Of a stretch of DNA of 64,000 nucleotides, positions 1 through 13,536 are shown piece after piece (position 1 is the first letter of the stretch; each line of letters opens with the position of its first letter). This stretch comes from Spodoptera frugiperda (Eukaryota > Arthropoda > Insecta > Lepidoptera > Noctuidae): positions 1,928,001 through 1,992,000 of the forward strand of contig NC_064214.1 of NCBI RefSeq assembly GCF_023101765.2. Reading direction: 5' to 3'. The translations under genes and the position numbers were made by a program. The notes under the pieces were generated by a model. That model ran no database searches, was not told the origin of the DNA, and saw only the letters and a list, made by a program, of their open reading frames with translations.

Positions 1-1159
1 TATTTAAGTTCGATATATGTAAAGAGAAAAAACTACATTTAAAAAACCGCCTTAAACACTCGTGTTTAAATAGGTACGTGTTAAAGTACGAACCTCAATT
101 TTTTTCTAAAACCTATTCCTATGTCTGTCTGTTAGTCTTACATACATACATATAGGTCAAACTAACAACCTCCTTTTTTGAAGTCGGTAAAAAAGCCATG
201 TTGTATCATTTGGTCTTGTAGACCACGTAATTACCTCGATTAATTTAATCTGGGAAATATCAAATAAGTATAATCTGTCACTAAATCCATAATTATAATT
301 AATTCAACTTTAACGAGAATCAGATCTGGTGCTGACCAGTTTCAACGAACACAAACTACTCAAAGGAATTAAAATTCGAAGAATTCTTTATACAATTAAT
401 CTTTTATCAAAGTAATTTCCCGCGTTTGTTTGTTTAGCTATTTTCCAGTGAATTAATTATAATAGTTGTAATTGTCATTGATAACAATCGTAATTATGAT
501 GTATCTAGTCAACAAGATAATTACAGTGTTAATGATATGTATCACTAGGACGATAATTTGTACTTTAATCAAATATCAAAGTAAAAGTTATTGTCTTGTT
601 ATCGATTGTCTATGCGGATATGCAGTTTAAAAGGGTTAATTCCTTGTTTATCTCTTGATTGGCCTGCTGATACTCAAAAGGAATGAAGGGATAGTCACCA
701 CATGCTTATAAGTGCCCACTATTTCTCACAAGAAGAATACTTGAGTATTATTGCTTACACTTGTTTAAAGTGGATTGGCGCTATACAGCGTGACAGCGTG
801 ACGTCTAATAAGACTAGGTGCGTACGTTAAAAACAGGTATAGGTATGCTGGTGAATACCGATCAAAACAGGAATAATATTTAAATTTTAATTTACTACTA
901 TGCGCTATAAATTGCTATCTAGTTTTATGTCAAACATTGTTTCTCAGTTAGATATTCTGACCCCAAACCTTATTATGATCTATGTTTTTTTTAATGAGTA
1001 TACCTGTGCCGATTTTTAATGTTCTGTACAGACTGTTTTGTTTATATAAACACTCCATGATTAAACCAGTACAGTATTCCCAAATAAATTCACAACACAA
1101 ATGCACCCAAAACCACCTAAATACCCAACTGTGGAATTTGTTTAATTAAACAGCAATAA

Positions 1160-1321
1160 TTTTACGGCTATTCCTATAAAGTCAGCCTCACCGAACCAAA
1201 AGGCAGCTACATGTGCCAGGTTCAGTTTAACCCCTGTCAGAAGTTTTTCAATTATACCTCTGAGATAACATACTCGACCTACAAACATGGTTTATTACAA
1301 CAAACTTTACGGTAGCAGTTT
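1160..1321 (+). pseudogene. Possible relic of an Ig V-set exon (DIP/Dpr-like)
   Basis: Reading from 1181, the frame gives VSLTEPKGSYMCQVQFNPCQK. The core GSYMCQV.-NP resembles the F-strand of DIP/Dpr Ig1 domains, where D-x-G-x-Y-x-C-Q is followed by N-T-N-P. The frame is bounded by stops at 1157 and 1319, has no convincing acceptor or donor, and lacks the B-strand Cys and core Trp expected upstream. It lies about 19 kb upstream of, and on the same strand as, the DIP gene, so a decayed tandem duplicate is possible. A chance match is also possible, because only about ten residues support the call. Confidence 0.25.
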
Positions 1322-2037
1322 CCACGAATCTTGGTATTTGTTTCTAATAAAATTTTGAAGTCACTATTATAGAAAAGTTTGCTATTTTTGTAGTTTTTTT
1401 TTGTTAGTTAGAGTTAGTCTATATATAAGACATATAATTTTTTACTCTTTGTAGTTGTTAACGAAGATAGCGAATCACATAGGGAGTATAGAATGTGTAT
1501 TCTTTTCAGTCCTAAAACTACGACTACGAAGTCTAGAATTATTAAAACCTATTTTTTGGGGAAACAACACAAGAAAATTCTTTAAATGAATTTGAAAATA
1601 TCACCAGAAAAAGTGGGTGTACGGTAATTACACAATTTCATGGAACAGCGATCCTATTAAGTATGCTTTTTATAAAAAAATAACAGTATAGTAACCTACG
1701 CGCCTGCTTATCTTTATAGGAAGAATATAATATAATATATAAGTAATATGCCTTATATTACTGGTATTCAAGTAAAAGAGAATCATGTTTAACATTTACA
1801 TAATTTCACGTTATTTGCTCATGAATCCTATGGGAGGGCGAGATAAAATTGTGTATGAAATAATGTAGGCGGTAGCTAAAAATGTGCGGCTACATACTAT
1901 GTGATTTGGATTTTTCCTACTAGACTACCGGGGTATTATTACAATTTTAATTCCCCACGGTAAGGGTAAGAAGGGCAAGTGAGGGTGATTATCTAGCCTG
2001 GCCTCTTTTGCTGGATGTTCGGAAATGACGAGACTTA

Positions 2038-2085
2038 ACGCCACGCCTTTTAATTTCCGAAGGTATGGACTGAGGTGAGCATAGC
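2038..2085 (-). repeat. SINE 3'-tail fragment
   Basis: The sequence CACGCCTTTTAATTTCCGAA followed by GGTATGGACTGAGGTGAGCAT is a decayed copy of the tail seen in the tRNA-derived SINEs at 45091 and 51472. Only the tail remains. Confidence 0.45.
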
Positions 2086-2411
2086 ATAGGCAACCCTTTT
2101 ATGTAGAGAAGGCTCATAGTTGGCGACTTGAAACTTATAATTACAAATTATACGTTCAGGAACCTGTAGCCAAATTCCACTTTAGAGCTTATAGAGTAGA
2201 AAACTAAATTGTATGGGATTGTCGTAAATTTTGATATTTGTCAGTGTCAGAGTTTTCTATACTCTGTGTAGACAAGCACTATCGTGGTACCCTAGAGGCT
2301 CAGGTTTCTTTACGATGTTCACCTGCCACACTATTTTTAATTCTTTTTTTTGTAAATTTATAGTTACAAAAAAGAAAATACATTACAGGATCCGAAAGAA
2401 TAACCAAGTCT

Positions 2412-2739
2412 AAGAGTGTTTTTCAACTAGAGAAGTGCAATGCTACGTTGCTGTGGATGCGTTTGGTTATCACCAACCATATTCATTGGTACACATTACT
2501 TAGCACTGGTGAAAACGGACTCAGCTAAGCTATGTTTTTTCTATGGAATAATGCGTGCTATGGATTCCTCTTCCCTACTATCGATACATAGTATACTCGA
2601 GTTGCGCATCTTCTTCGCACAGCTATGGCTATATAATACGGCTTGATATCAGTGGAAACTGACACATAGTTTCACGACTCAGTCATTACATCTTCGTAGC
2701 ATAGCTACATAGCACATCTCTGGTGGAAAATCACTCTAA
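2412..2739. mobile_element. MITE family 1, copy A
   Basis: About 328 bp with inverted ends. The left end reads AGAGTG then TTTTCAACTAGAGAAGTGCA; the right end, reverse-complemented, reads TTAGAGTGATTTTCCACC and then AGAGATGTGCTATG. The interior (CTACGTTGCTGTGGATGCG, CCATATTCATTGGTACACAT, CCCTACTATCGATACAT) is shared with copy B at 9622. No frame codes for a transposase, so it is non-autonomous. The superfamily is unclear because I cannot fix the target duplication. Confidence 0.75.
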
Positions 2740-3525
2740 AAGATTAGTGTGTTAATTGAGTAATCCTCTTTGCAAGCGATCGATAAACCTTTTGTTATAT
2801 TGGCATTCATTTAAAGGAATTGGTTGAATTTAATATTTACATTGTATAGTTTCGTTTTATACATGCTCTTCCGAGTTCTGATGAGAAATAAATTATTAAT
2901 AATATAGGGGTATTTTCGATAATTTCTACGTAATCCAGAATGGAATTATGCCCCATGGCAATAGATTTGTACTTTATTACATAGGACTTTTAAAATTATC
3001 ACCAAAAATTGGTTTTATAGATATAGGGTTCTAGACGTGACGTTACCTTTACATAAAATATTATTTGATAATTCTAGAAATATCGTACATATAGTAGTAC
3101 ATATTTCCAGCAATATGTAGTATGTAAGCTACGCATGTATGCAAAAATGGACCGACATTGTTTTTGTGAAGTCAGTTGTACTGGTTGAAAGCAACATTCG
3201 TATGTGTTATTCAAAAGGTTTTATGTTTTCAATGCTTTTAGTGATGATTGCTTACTTTTCCCTAGAATTTTTTTACATACACGAGCATAGAATAATAAAC
3301 ACAAAGATTATGTAACTGAAATTATTTATCCACGAAAATGTAAATGCACTTTAGTTTTTTTTAAACCACTTCATAAAGAGGAGGTTATCATAGTTTTTAT
3401 TTTATTTATATTTCTTTAGTACCTTTGCACATAAAATAGAACAAAGCGGACTTAACGCTTAGGTCATTCTTTCTCAGGCTACCTTAGGGTGGTACAGAGA
3501 TATGGTAGGTGCATGAACTGTAATG

Positions 3526-3667
3526 ATTTTTTTGAGGGGGGAAAATCATCTCTCGCCTTGGGCAAAGGAAGTGTCAGACTCTTACTGACTAAAAACCACC
3601 CCGTTCCGACTCCTGCTTTTTAAGCAAGAGCCCCGGTAACCTGCCAGGCAGTCCGCATGAGCTCCGG
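3526..3667 (-). mobile_element. R1-like LINE 3' fragment
   Basis: This is the 3' end of the LINE family that is best preserved at 52275. Read on + it carries GTCAGACTCTTACTGACTAA, ACCACCCCGTTCC and a CTCCGGAT end. It is flanked by a 13-bp target duplication with one mismatch (ATGAACTGTAATG at 3513-3525, ATGAGCTGTAATG at 3668-3680). It is 5'-truncated and non-coding. Confidence 0.75.
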
Positions 3668-4859
3668 ATGAGCTGTAATGCTAGAAGGATTTTAAAGTAT
3701 GGTAACATGCTATACATATCTACAGACATATTTTATATATTAATAAATATAGCTATAGTCTATACATAAAAATAAATATTTCGACCTATCATTTCTGATT
3801 CTAGGAATCATTATTATATTTGATGAGGTTTATAGATTCCAGATTTATTATCAATATTAATATTGATTGAGCTTCCATCTCTTCGTAGAAAATGTTCGAA
3901 TTGAATATAAAATTGTGGTAAAATACCAATTCATTAAAATTAGGTTGGGTTAACAACATGTGCGGTGAATGCTGTTTGATATTCTCGGAAAATCGTTGTG
4001 GTAATTTTTCCACCAATATTATGATTAAAAAACCTTTTTACTAAGATACGATTACAGACCACACAATAATGTATGTATATAGAAAAATCTAATAAAAATC
4101 TATCCCCAATGTAGAGAATGATTTCAAAATAAAAATTCCATATGCCAATGTAATCGCCAAGAAAACGATTCTAAAATGCTATACGGAACATGATGGCACG
4201 CCAAAATGTCCACTAAGCGCTTCTTTATTACTCTTAATATATTCGAAAATGCCATGCACCCAGAATAGTAGACTGAACCGATTTAAAAATGTCAAGAATC
4301 ATGTTTCATGCTCGCCATAAATTGTAAGCTTAAGCATTTGATACCTTTCATGTATTTAAACAGCTACTTTGTAAAATTGTCTCTTTAGCGGCTAATTTTA
4401 GACGCGCTAATAGGTCCTGGGTTATATGATCCGACAACCAATCGGTGACGAGTATTTTTAAAAGCTTTAAAGTGTACCTTTCTTTGAAATGCATATTTCG
4501 TGAGGGTAAGATTTTATGTCCCATGTCTCAGCAGTTTCTGTTTAATCGTTGTTGGTATAAATCACCCTCTTTTGTTTCCATGGTAGTCGAGAAAGGGATT
4601 CAAGAAGATTCAGAGTACGGTTGAGAAAATCCCTGTATATTAAATTACCTTTGCGATCATTCAGCGATGGGTGAATCTTCACGAATGATTGGTTGATGAT
4701 CCCCTATCATCAAAACTCTTGTCATGTGAACATCTAAGACATTTTTTTCATAAACTTGGAATTCGATTTTTTTTATACGCAAATCGTACAGTTACCTCTC
4801 TGTCCTTATTTAAATGTATGAATTTCTTGTACATAAATAATGTATTGTATGAATCCTAG

Positions 4860-4919
4860 AAAGGAGGGTAGGGAGGCCTTTGACCTGCCGTGGAACGATC
4901 ACGGCTAAAAATAAAATAA
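4860..4919 (+). mobile_element. Short LINE 3' terminus, jockey-like
   Basis: A 60-bp insertion with GGAGGCCTTTGACCTGCCG, then ACGATCACGGCTAAAAATAA, the type of 3' end common on lepidopteran LINEs. It sits between an 11-bp direct repeat, ATGAATCCTAG (4849-4859 and 4920-4930), which is the target duplication. Confidence 0.65.
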
Positions 4920-7271
4920 ATGAATCCTAGTATGACCTTTACTTGCTTTTAGAAGTTCACTTTCACGAACAGTGACGTCATTTATAGCACTCGTAACAGT
5001 AAGTACTCAGAAAATAATCCGTTGAAGGATGATTCCATACGCGATGTAAATAATGTTAGCTTTAGTGAACTCGTAACTTCATTTAAATAACTAAGCGAGA
5101 AAATTTAATAAGTCCATTATTTCATTAAACGTCGAGCAAAGTTTGGTCTGTAGATAATAAAAATAAAACAACCCAATATACCTTACTATTCCGAACGTGT
5201 AGAAATTTCGTTAAGTTCGATATAAAAGACGGAATCCAATTTACCTTGTCGGTTGATAGAAATCTGTTATATTTCGCTATGAATTTATTTGATGTTGTTT
5301 ATTTGATTTTTAGGGTACGATTGTAGTGAACCGTAAAATCGGATTAGGTTGTCAGATAAGAATATTAATGAGGAATGGGAACTCATTTGTATTACTTACG
5401 GTTGTACTCTAAAGTCAATGACTGAATGAGAAGGTTTATTCATTTTATATGTAATGAATGTATATATGAAGAAAGGTACTTGACTTTATTGACAAACTTG
5501 TTTTACTGTTTCTATGTTTTTTTTTTTTGTCAAATCTGTTATTCTGTATCGAAGAATTTTGTATAAAACTCACTGAGTGTCTGGCTGATATACAACGCAC
5601 AGCTAATTCTACTGGACCTAGGAAGCTGAAACTTAGAATGCATGTTTTTTAAGGAGTATAGGGGATGATATGAAAGAATATTTCTCTAAAGTCCCACGGG
5701 AACGGGAAAGACTGGAATTTCTTATTTATGTATACCAAGTTGCTCATAAGTTGGATAATTTGTACGGTACGAGAAAGATTTATTCAGCTAATTAATACGT
5801 TGTACGACAAAGATTTTGTAATTACTAATTAAAATACACAGTAACAGTGTATTCAAAGTAAAATTTTCCCATAAAATCGTTTAAAATTACTTCAGAAAAA
5901 CGAATAATAATAAATTTGCGGGTATTTCCGCGTACACTTGAGAGCAGACTGCATGAAACGAAACGACCGTTAAAAGCATTATGTAAATGTACGAAACTGT
6001 ACAGGATGATTAGATTGGAACTGAGTGCGTCTGTTATGGCAGGCTCGATAAGTATATCTATATATTAATACGTGATGCAAAAACTTTGGACCACATTTTA
6101 CGAAAATTGCGCGGACGTAGGAGCATAAAATTTGGTATACTTATAGTTTATGTGTAGGAGAAGTGCATAGCGCTAATATTTTTCAAAAATAATGCTTATA
6201 AAGTACATTAAATCAATAAATAAAACATTACACACACATGCATAGTATCTGATCGTATTTGACAAAACGTCAAAATCGATAGACATTGCGATGATATTCT
6301 CACGTCTCATATGAAAAGAGTTTTATAAAAAAGTTTGAATTAAATAAAAATTATCCTTCAACGTACGTTAAGTAGTATTGTAAATTAAATCATATATGGT
6401 CGAATTTCGGCCACTAGGCGACCACTAGTAGAAGGAAAATTGTGTGATATATAGAAGAATGTATAGGTATATATGTTACAATATGGCTATTTATTGCTTT
6501 ACATTTATCATATTACAAGACATTATATACCTATTAGGTAATGATATACGTTCTTTCTCCTTTCCTATTTAGGAAATATAGGTATCTATGTGGAACTGTC
6601 GTAGAAATGTTAATATTTTTACCTTATTTTTTTTATTTCATTTCATTCCATCATTCATGTGTTATTTATAAAATGACAACAAGAGAATACACAGCATACT
6701 TAAAATACTAAATAATTATTTAAAATAAAGTAAACATTATGATGACTTAATAATGTATGTACATTGTACAACTACAATAACATACAGCCTAAATGCACAT
6801 AAAAAAAGTAATTAGCCACCATAAACTCCTTAATATACATACCAATAAACGAAATACCAAATCAAAATGTAAATTTAAACAATCAAACGCAATCAAATTT
6901 CTGTAATTAACAAAATGATTTCACAATTTAATTTCGTGTTCGCAGAAGGCTTACGCCCCGTATCGGGAGGCCGGAATTTTATGGATCTTTGTCAGTGTCC
7001 CTTCCAATGCTCTCGGGGGCAAATTACGAAAATTAATTTATGTACAACATTTATCAAAATAAATATGACACGGTTTTTATCAAGCCCGTGTTTTATTTTG
7101 CACCTTTGTTTGACAGTAAAATTACAATCGAAAATACATTAATTAGGTAATTCATCGCTGAACAAGTAGGAAGAAAATGTTATAAGGTATTAAATAAATG
7201 TAATAAAAAATGTGATTTGAAATTCCCAAAATTGATAAGTATAATTAGGTATGTAGATCGCAACGGTGACT

Positions 7272-7421
7272 TTCTTGATTGTTTTTTTTTTTGATGTCAG
7301 AAAATCATCCTGTGTCTTCTCTCGCCTTGAGCGAGGTGGGAGGGTGCGGCAGACTCTTACTGACTAAATCCCCTTGCCGGAGCCCTGGTAACCCGCTAGG
7401 CAGTCCGCAGCTCCGGGGCGT
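7272..7421 (-). mobile_element. R1-like LINE 3' fragment
   Basis: Poly(T), then TCTCTCGCCTTGAGCGAGG, CAGACTCTTACTGACTAA and CAGTCCGCAGCTCCGG, matching the family in reverse orientation. The sequence AACGGTGACT at 7262-7271 and 7422-7431 is the probable target duplication. About 10 extra bases lie between the left copy and the poly(T). Confidence 0.7.
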
Positions 7422-9621
7422 AACGGTGACTGGCATTTATTTGTTCTTGAAATCACTACGCTAAAACTCTTCAAGGATTTTCTACTAAAAATCATAACAA
7501 GTGATTAGTTCACTTAATCTAAGTGGTTCCTGGTATCTGACACTCCAAAAACAAAAATATTAACCACGATAGCGGTAACTACTTCAATTTATTAGAATGT
7601 TCTTAATCCTGTTTCGTTAAGAGTCCATTTTGTTTGAAAACTGGATCACAGGAGCATTATGAAATTGAGGTTAATCCGCCGTTTTCGTGTGCAAACGATT
7701 TAGCAGCCCGTTTTGTGGAAACAATGAGCCAAGATGGTTCTAATATCTAAACTGGGGCCAAATAAAATATTAGAATCATGGCCGGCTACGGCTGTTCATT
7801 ATTTTTTGTTTTTAAGAGGATTATGTTCGGTTGCTTGTTGGAAGACAAAGCTTTTTGTTGTAAAGTCGATGATTATTTGGAATCGATAAATGTAATCTAT
7901 GAAAATACTCATTACATGCGCAGTCTATTTCATGGATTGTATTTTTTGCATAATTATATTCGACTTACTTGTACAACATATTTTTGATTTTGGCTAACCG
8001 AAGATTCTGATTTGTCTTCCAATCACAAGAAACTATTATCTACATATATGTAGATAACAGGTTTTTGTACATCAAATGTTAATAAATAAACTGTAAAGGG
8101 ATCACGGTCAGTTAAAAAGCCACCAAAAAGCAACACCTATGTGAGCAGGAATTTTCCTTATGGCTTTCTCGTTTATGGTCATGGCCTCACTTCGTATTAC
8201 ATTTAACCCATCATATAACTGCCAAAAAGTCTGGGTAAAGGTATGATATACTAGTCCCATGAGAAATAAAAGGTGTGATGTGATGCCATGTTATGGTGTT
8301 AAGAAATCTGGTATATACAAACTAATATTCGTTTCAACCCAATCTGAGAACAGTAATCGGCTTGTGAAACCGAAACATCCAGTGTTTGTCTCGTAACCAC
8401 GAGGAAAATGATATAGAAAACTAAACGAATACCAAAAGTATTACGCTCATACATTTATTCTCGCCATAAAACCATCAGAGGAACAAATAAAAATACGGTC
8501 ACATCAAACTTCGCCGTACTTTGGGACACAAAGATAAAGTTTCTCACATAGTCATAGTTATGCGGTCCCATGTAATTGTTCTAGCGACCCACGCTTTGTC
8601 GTTCAAATAGAATAATCCATGGCTCGGAATACGGGCAGGCATGAAAATGACAGCCAAAAAGTAATATAGTACGACTCAAGCAAAAATACCTATTTCTCCA
8701 GTTTCGAAGCAACGATAGGGAAATCGGATATCGGCCCTTTAATTAAAACCCTTTTGAGGAATATAAAGTTTTGTAATTTTATGCTAAAAGAGAAGGGTGA
8801 AAAAAGGAAAAGTTGTCGCCGAAATATTTTAATAAATTTAAAGTTCTGTCTTTTCGAATAGATCGTAATTGAAATACCGTTCATAGATTTAGTTATTGAA
8901 AATTCAATATCATTCTGAACACATTATTTTTACACAACACAGTATTTTTTTCGAATGAAAATAAAATTAATAAAAGTAACGTTACATAATATGATTTAGC
9001 CACATACCATTGTAGCTATGTAAATAAAACGTCATAAAAGGCTTAAAAAATGATAACCGAATCTTTTGTTAAATTCACGTAGATATTTCCAGTTTGAAAT
9101 TGTTTTTCCTGAAACAAATACATATAAATCTGAGTGAGTGATGTGTTTCCACTACTTGTAAATAATACAGGAATATAAATACATGATATGTATTCGGAAC
9201 CACGTTGAATATTAACTGTAGGTCGCGAACCTTTTTTGTCGTTTCCAACCCTTTTGAATTGTTTCTGCGATATCGGTAAATAATAGCAACATTATACCTT
9301 TGTGTTCAATTTTGATCTCCAATTTATGTTCTGTGTTGAATGGAAATTCCCGACCCGTGGGTACTGGTAGGTACTGGTGTTGTTCTGTTTGTATAGGAAC
9401 TGTGTAACATTTTGCTAATAACGATCGTTTATTTTGCTGTAGCCGGCCAGTTGCTGTGGTTTTAATTGTTGTTATAATAAAACAACATTGGAATTTTGAT
9501 TCGTGTTTCGATTTATTTATTAATCTATAGTGTACCGGGAGCGCAGATCTACGCGAGACACAATGTGTTTTCTATTGTGTCTCATATACTGGCATACAAG
9601 AGGTTAATAGTCGATGAGCTT

Positions 9622-9910
9622 GAGGGTGCATTTTCACCAGAGATGTGCTATGCTACGTTGCTGTGGATGCGTTGGGCTTCCACCAATCATATTCATTGGT
9701 ACACATAGCTAAGTACTGGTGGAAACGGACTCAGCTCAAGTATATTTTTTTAAATGGAAAGATGTGTGCTATGGATGGCTTCCCTACTATCGATACATCG
9801 CATAATCGAGCTGCGTATCTTCCTCGCATAGCTAAATAGCTTAGTATCAGTGGAAACAGTCACGTAGTTTCATAGTTACATAGCACATCTCTGGTGGAAA
9901 AACACCCTAA
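9622..9910. mobile_element. MITE family 1, copy B
   Basis: About 289 bp. The left end GAGGGTGCATTTTCACCAGA continues into GATGTGCTATG. The right end, reverse-complemented, is TTAGGGTGTTTTTCCACC then AGAGATGTGCTATG. The interior matches copy A (2412-2739) along its length, with indels around the middle. No transposase frame. Confidence 0.8.
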
Positions 9911-11436
9911 TAGTAGTAATAAAACTGTGCATTATTAGAGTTTACCGTATTCTTCAAATTGAATTGACAGTAGGCCTATAAGGATGATGTTAGTCACGAA
10001 TGTTGGTCTGATCCAAAGACCGAATCTAAAACCTGAATGATGATGTATGTATTAAAAGACCACTACAGGACGGTAAGACACAGACAAAATTAAAATTACA
10101 AATTTCGAAACCAAAACACACCTCTGTGTTCCGTAGTAAGATTCCCAGAGATAATATTATGCCAACTGCGTCTGTGGTGCGATGTTAAAATCTCATTCTC
10201 GCCCATAATCTTGTCCTTTCAGACTTATAAAGGAGGATGTGGTGAAATACTACATAGGTATGTGGAGTCTCACGTGTAGGTATACTGTATAAACGTGTGT
10301 GTGGAGGGAGAGGGGATGTCTCAAGGAAATCCTCTGACCACATCAACGAAAACCCATTTGGTTTAATTAGTTTTTCATGCTTTCAAAGTTTTGTTGATTT
10401 TCGAGAAAAATTAAAGTTTTTATGAGGTTTGAGAAGTATTAAAACACCACGGACTGCTTTTTATGGTCTATTAACGTAGAAAATACTAAGAAAGGCATTT
10501 TTGGTGGCAGTTTTATTTGAATTTGCTACACTTGCTCCAATATGCTCTATTATAGTAAAAAAATACATTGCAAGTCACATCAAATTCTCAACAAAGTACG
10601 GAAAATGTTTCTGCAGACAAAGAGGTCAATAATACGGAAACTTTATGAGCGAAGAATGACAAAACGACCTTGTGTGTCACGGATAGAAGTTCGAAACAAA
10701 GTAATATCGAAAGTATCCAATTTCTTTTGTTTTACCAACCCACGATCTAATTCAAACAATCCCAAATCGGGACTGAATATCCCCTACCTGACATATTGTC
10801 CGGGATAAATTACGTACCTACCTACGCATAGCTATGAATCTTATAGTAGGTACTTCCCTAAAGCAGAAGTTCTGTTACTCGCGAATTAACCTCTGAAATA
10901 TTTATCAGTTTGGGGACCCTTCGCATCCGATACTAATTACTTTCCTAATAGGAACGCTATTTGGGTCCACGATAAATTAAATACTAGTTTCTTGGACTAG
11001 TTCGTGGTTTTTGGGGTTCTTTGGTTTGTGAAAAAAGTCTTATTCTAAAGACAAGTCTAGATAATATTCCGACACCAGATACAATACATCTATGTCTTCC
11101 AAGCATAAAGTCTTAGTTCGACTTGTTTGGAATATCATGTTTGGAAGTATTAACTATGGTTTCGGTTTTGAAATACTGAGTAACATGGAGTTGGAATAAA
11201 GTGATGATTGAAATTTATTTCTCTATTAGACTTCTTACATTGAGGTTTCTTAAATAATTGGGGAAAGTAAATAAATTCTTGTAATAGTCTTGGTTACCTT
11301 ACCATGATAGTATTTAGGTACTCAGTCATGAATAGCACAACACTGAAAACTATATTTGGCTCTTCATATTCAGCCACTATTACTACTTCTGTGCTTTAAA
11401 GTAGAGATGACATCTGGGCAATCGTAGCACTTACTT

Positions 11437-11499
11437 TTTTTTTTTTTTTGATCTGAAAATCATTCTCTCGCTTTGGGCGAGGCGAGAGGGAGTGTCAGG
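11437..11499 (-). mobile_element. Very short R1-like LINE insertion
   Basis: A 63-bp reverse-oriented scrap: poly(T), then AAAATCATTCTCTCGC, CTTTGGGCGAGGCGAGAGG and GAGTGTCAG. It is bracketed by a perfect 15-bp target duplication, TCGTAGCACTTACTT (11422-11436 and 11500-11514). This is a clean case of extreme 5' truncation. Confidence 0.85.
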
Positions 11500-12497
11500 T
11501 CGTAGCACTTACTTGGAATGATAATAACCAATGAAAATGCAAAAACTACATACAAAAATAATACGGAACCAAACTAATATTCGAAGATCCAGCAAGCACT
11601 TAGAAGATTTTTTATTTAATTATTCACCAATCAGAAAGTAACAAAGGCGGGATAATGGATGGTTGACATTACACAAGTGAATTAGTCAAGAGTAGTTAGT
11701 TTGTAGGACAAACTTACCAGTACAGCTAATGAAGCAGATTTATTATGTATGCTACAAAGCTGCACGGTGGGTAATCCCTCTTCAAACATAAGCCATTTTA
11801 CGCTAACGATACAAAAGGCGCATGCATTTATGATACTGCTTTTAAAAGATTTTGAAGATTTCCTATGAAAATGGGTACTAATCCACTTCATGGCTCAAAA
11901 TTGTTCTCTATATGTATAAAATGAAGTCTGAAATCGAAATCTCTTTAAAGTCTCTCTCTGCCTGTATTTCTTTGTTTTATTATCTAGAGTAATACGTATA
12001 ATACTCGTACTAATCCTAATATCCTAATCAAATCTTCAATATGCGAGTTCAATGATCCACAGTAAATACTACAAAAATCAAACAAGACATAACACAGTCA
12101 GAAACTTCACTAAACGACGACTATATTAAAACAAGTTGACATATAAACAAAAGGATATTTATACTGCAAAGCTATGAAAACACGAGGAAGTCAAAGTCGT
12201 AAATAAACATTTCGATACAACCGCACATGTACTGGCTTCTCCCACAAATTCTTGTACATTTAATACTGAATGTGTATGGATAGTTTATACTGCACCAGAT
12301 GGTACCAGCCCAGCTCTCAGGACATAGAACATGCTTGGAATTTATTACAAACGTGTGTTTTTTAACGTTTGAAACTGGCCAAGCGGTCTTAGCGGTCTCT
12401 AGTGGCTTCGTGCAGATGAAAAGTTAAAAGTTAAGGCAAAGTTTTTTCAACTAATCGTAATATAACATCTCTTATTGTTTGAGGGAATAGGCTAATG

Positions 12498-12757
12498 GGT
12501 TAGATGACTAATTTTATTTTAATGTCCGTCTTTGAATTATTTTTAAACATTAGGCGCGTATTTTTTGTTTTCTCAGAAACAAATACTTTTGACGATATAT
12601 TGATTTGAAATATCGTGTGACGTTACTTCTAGGTACGTTTTATACGTAGAAATGACGTTTTAGCTCCCACTTCTAAACTTTGATTCGTGTTATCTAAGTA
12701 TTTTTTCTTATAAGATAAAAAATAGTGTGTAATATTTTTTCATTACCTAACTGACGG
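12498..12757. repeat. Unclassified repeat family E, copy 1
   Basis: About 260 bp shared with 31250-31449 plus 31639-31693. Shared blocks include TAGATGACTAATTTT, AATGTCCGTCTT, GAAACAAATACTTT, CACTTCTAGGT or TACTTCTAGGT, GTAGAAATGACG and CTTTGATTCGTGTTATCTAA, ending in TTTTTCATTACCTAACTGAC. This copy is uninterrupted and so gives the family's continuous order. I see no coding frame and no terminal repeats. Confidence 0.65.
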
Positions 12758-13536
12758 AACAAATACATTTTTCGTCATCATTTCTATCTGTATTATAGTG
12801 CACCTGTTTTTGTCAGTTACAATTTTGCTAAAGGTCAACGTTAATTTGAATATTTCAAGCGTTGGAATGCTTTGAAGACAAATTTTATAGTTTAATTGTG
12901 TTAGCACATTCTAATATGATTTCAAATTTTTATTTACATAATATATAACCAACATAAATATTTTAACAAAACATATTTCACTCTGATCAAAAAAAAAAGA
13001 AATCACGAAATCGACCTAATAAAAATTAAAATCCGAATCTAAAATATCGCAGTGAACCATTTTACATTAGAAGTCTCGTCGAGCCCGTTATAAATATATC
13101 TACAGCAGCTTCGTAAACAGATGTCCCTACCCATAAAGAGTTAATTATCATCTAAGAATACGGTCCCTTGCCGTCGTCGAGCCGCGTCGGCCCGAGAATA
13201 GATCCCTTGGGAACCCCGCTACTTGTACTTTTTATTTTGTTACAAAGTTACATTGAAACTTGATATATTAGAAACTGCGGATGCTCGTTCCGTATTTTGT
13301 TTGAGTTACGATGTAATTTAACGGGAAAGATAATTGGAATGACTTTTTAGAGATAATTTTTGACAGTACTTAATTATAGTAATTGGAATTGTAATTGGTT
13401 AACTTTACTGATTGATACGATTTGGAAACTAATTAAGTAAAGGTTTAAAATTGTGAGAAAGTTTGTAAATACATTTTATTGATTGCTTTAAGTCAGAAAC
13501 ATTGACAAATATGACAATTGTAAGTGTGCAAGTTTC

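Larger units (their letters stand above)
1..2411. other. Upstream intergenic DNA, essentially empty
   Basis: AT-rich non-coding sequence with no supported gene. Two scraps stand out: an Ig-like peptide relic near 1181-1245 (listed separately) and a short SINE-tail fragment around 2038-2085 on the - strand (a version of CGCCTTTTATCCCCGAAGG). Short open frames here lack coding character and splice context. Confidence 0.6.
2740..9621. other. Upstream intergenic DNA with scattered repeats
   Basis: No gene supported. It holds LINE fragments at 3526-3667, 4860-4919 and 7272-7421, listed separately. The segment 6930-7140 is somewhat GC-richer than its surroundings and unique in the window. The rest is AT-rich sequence in which I see no structure. 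Confidence 0.55.
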
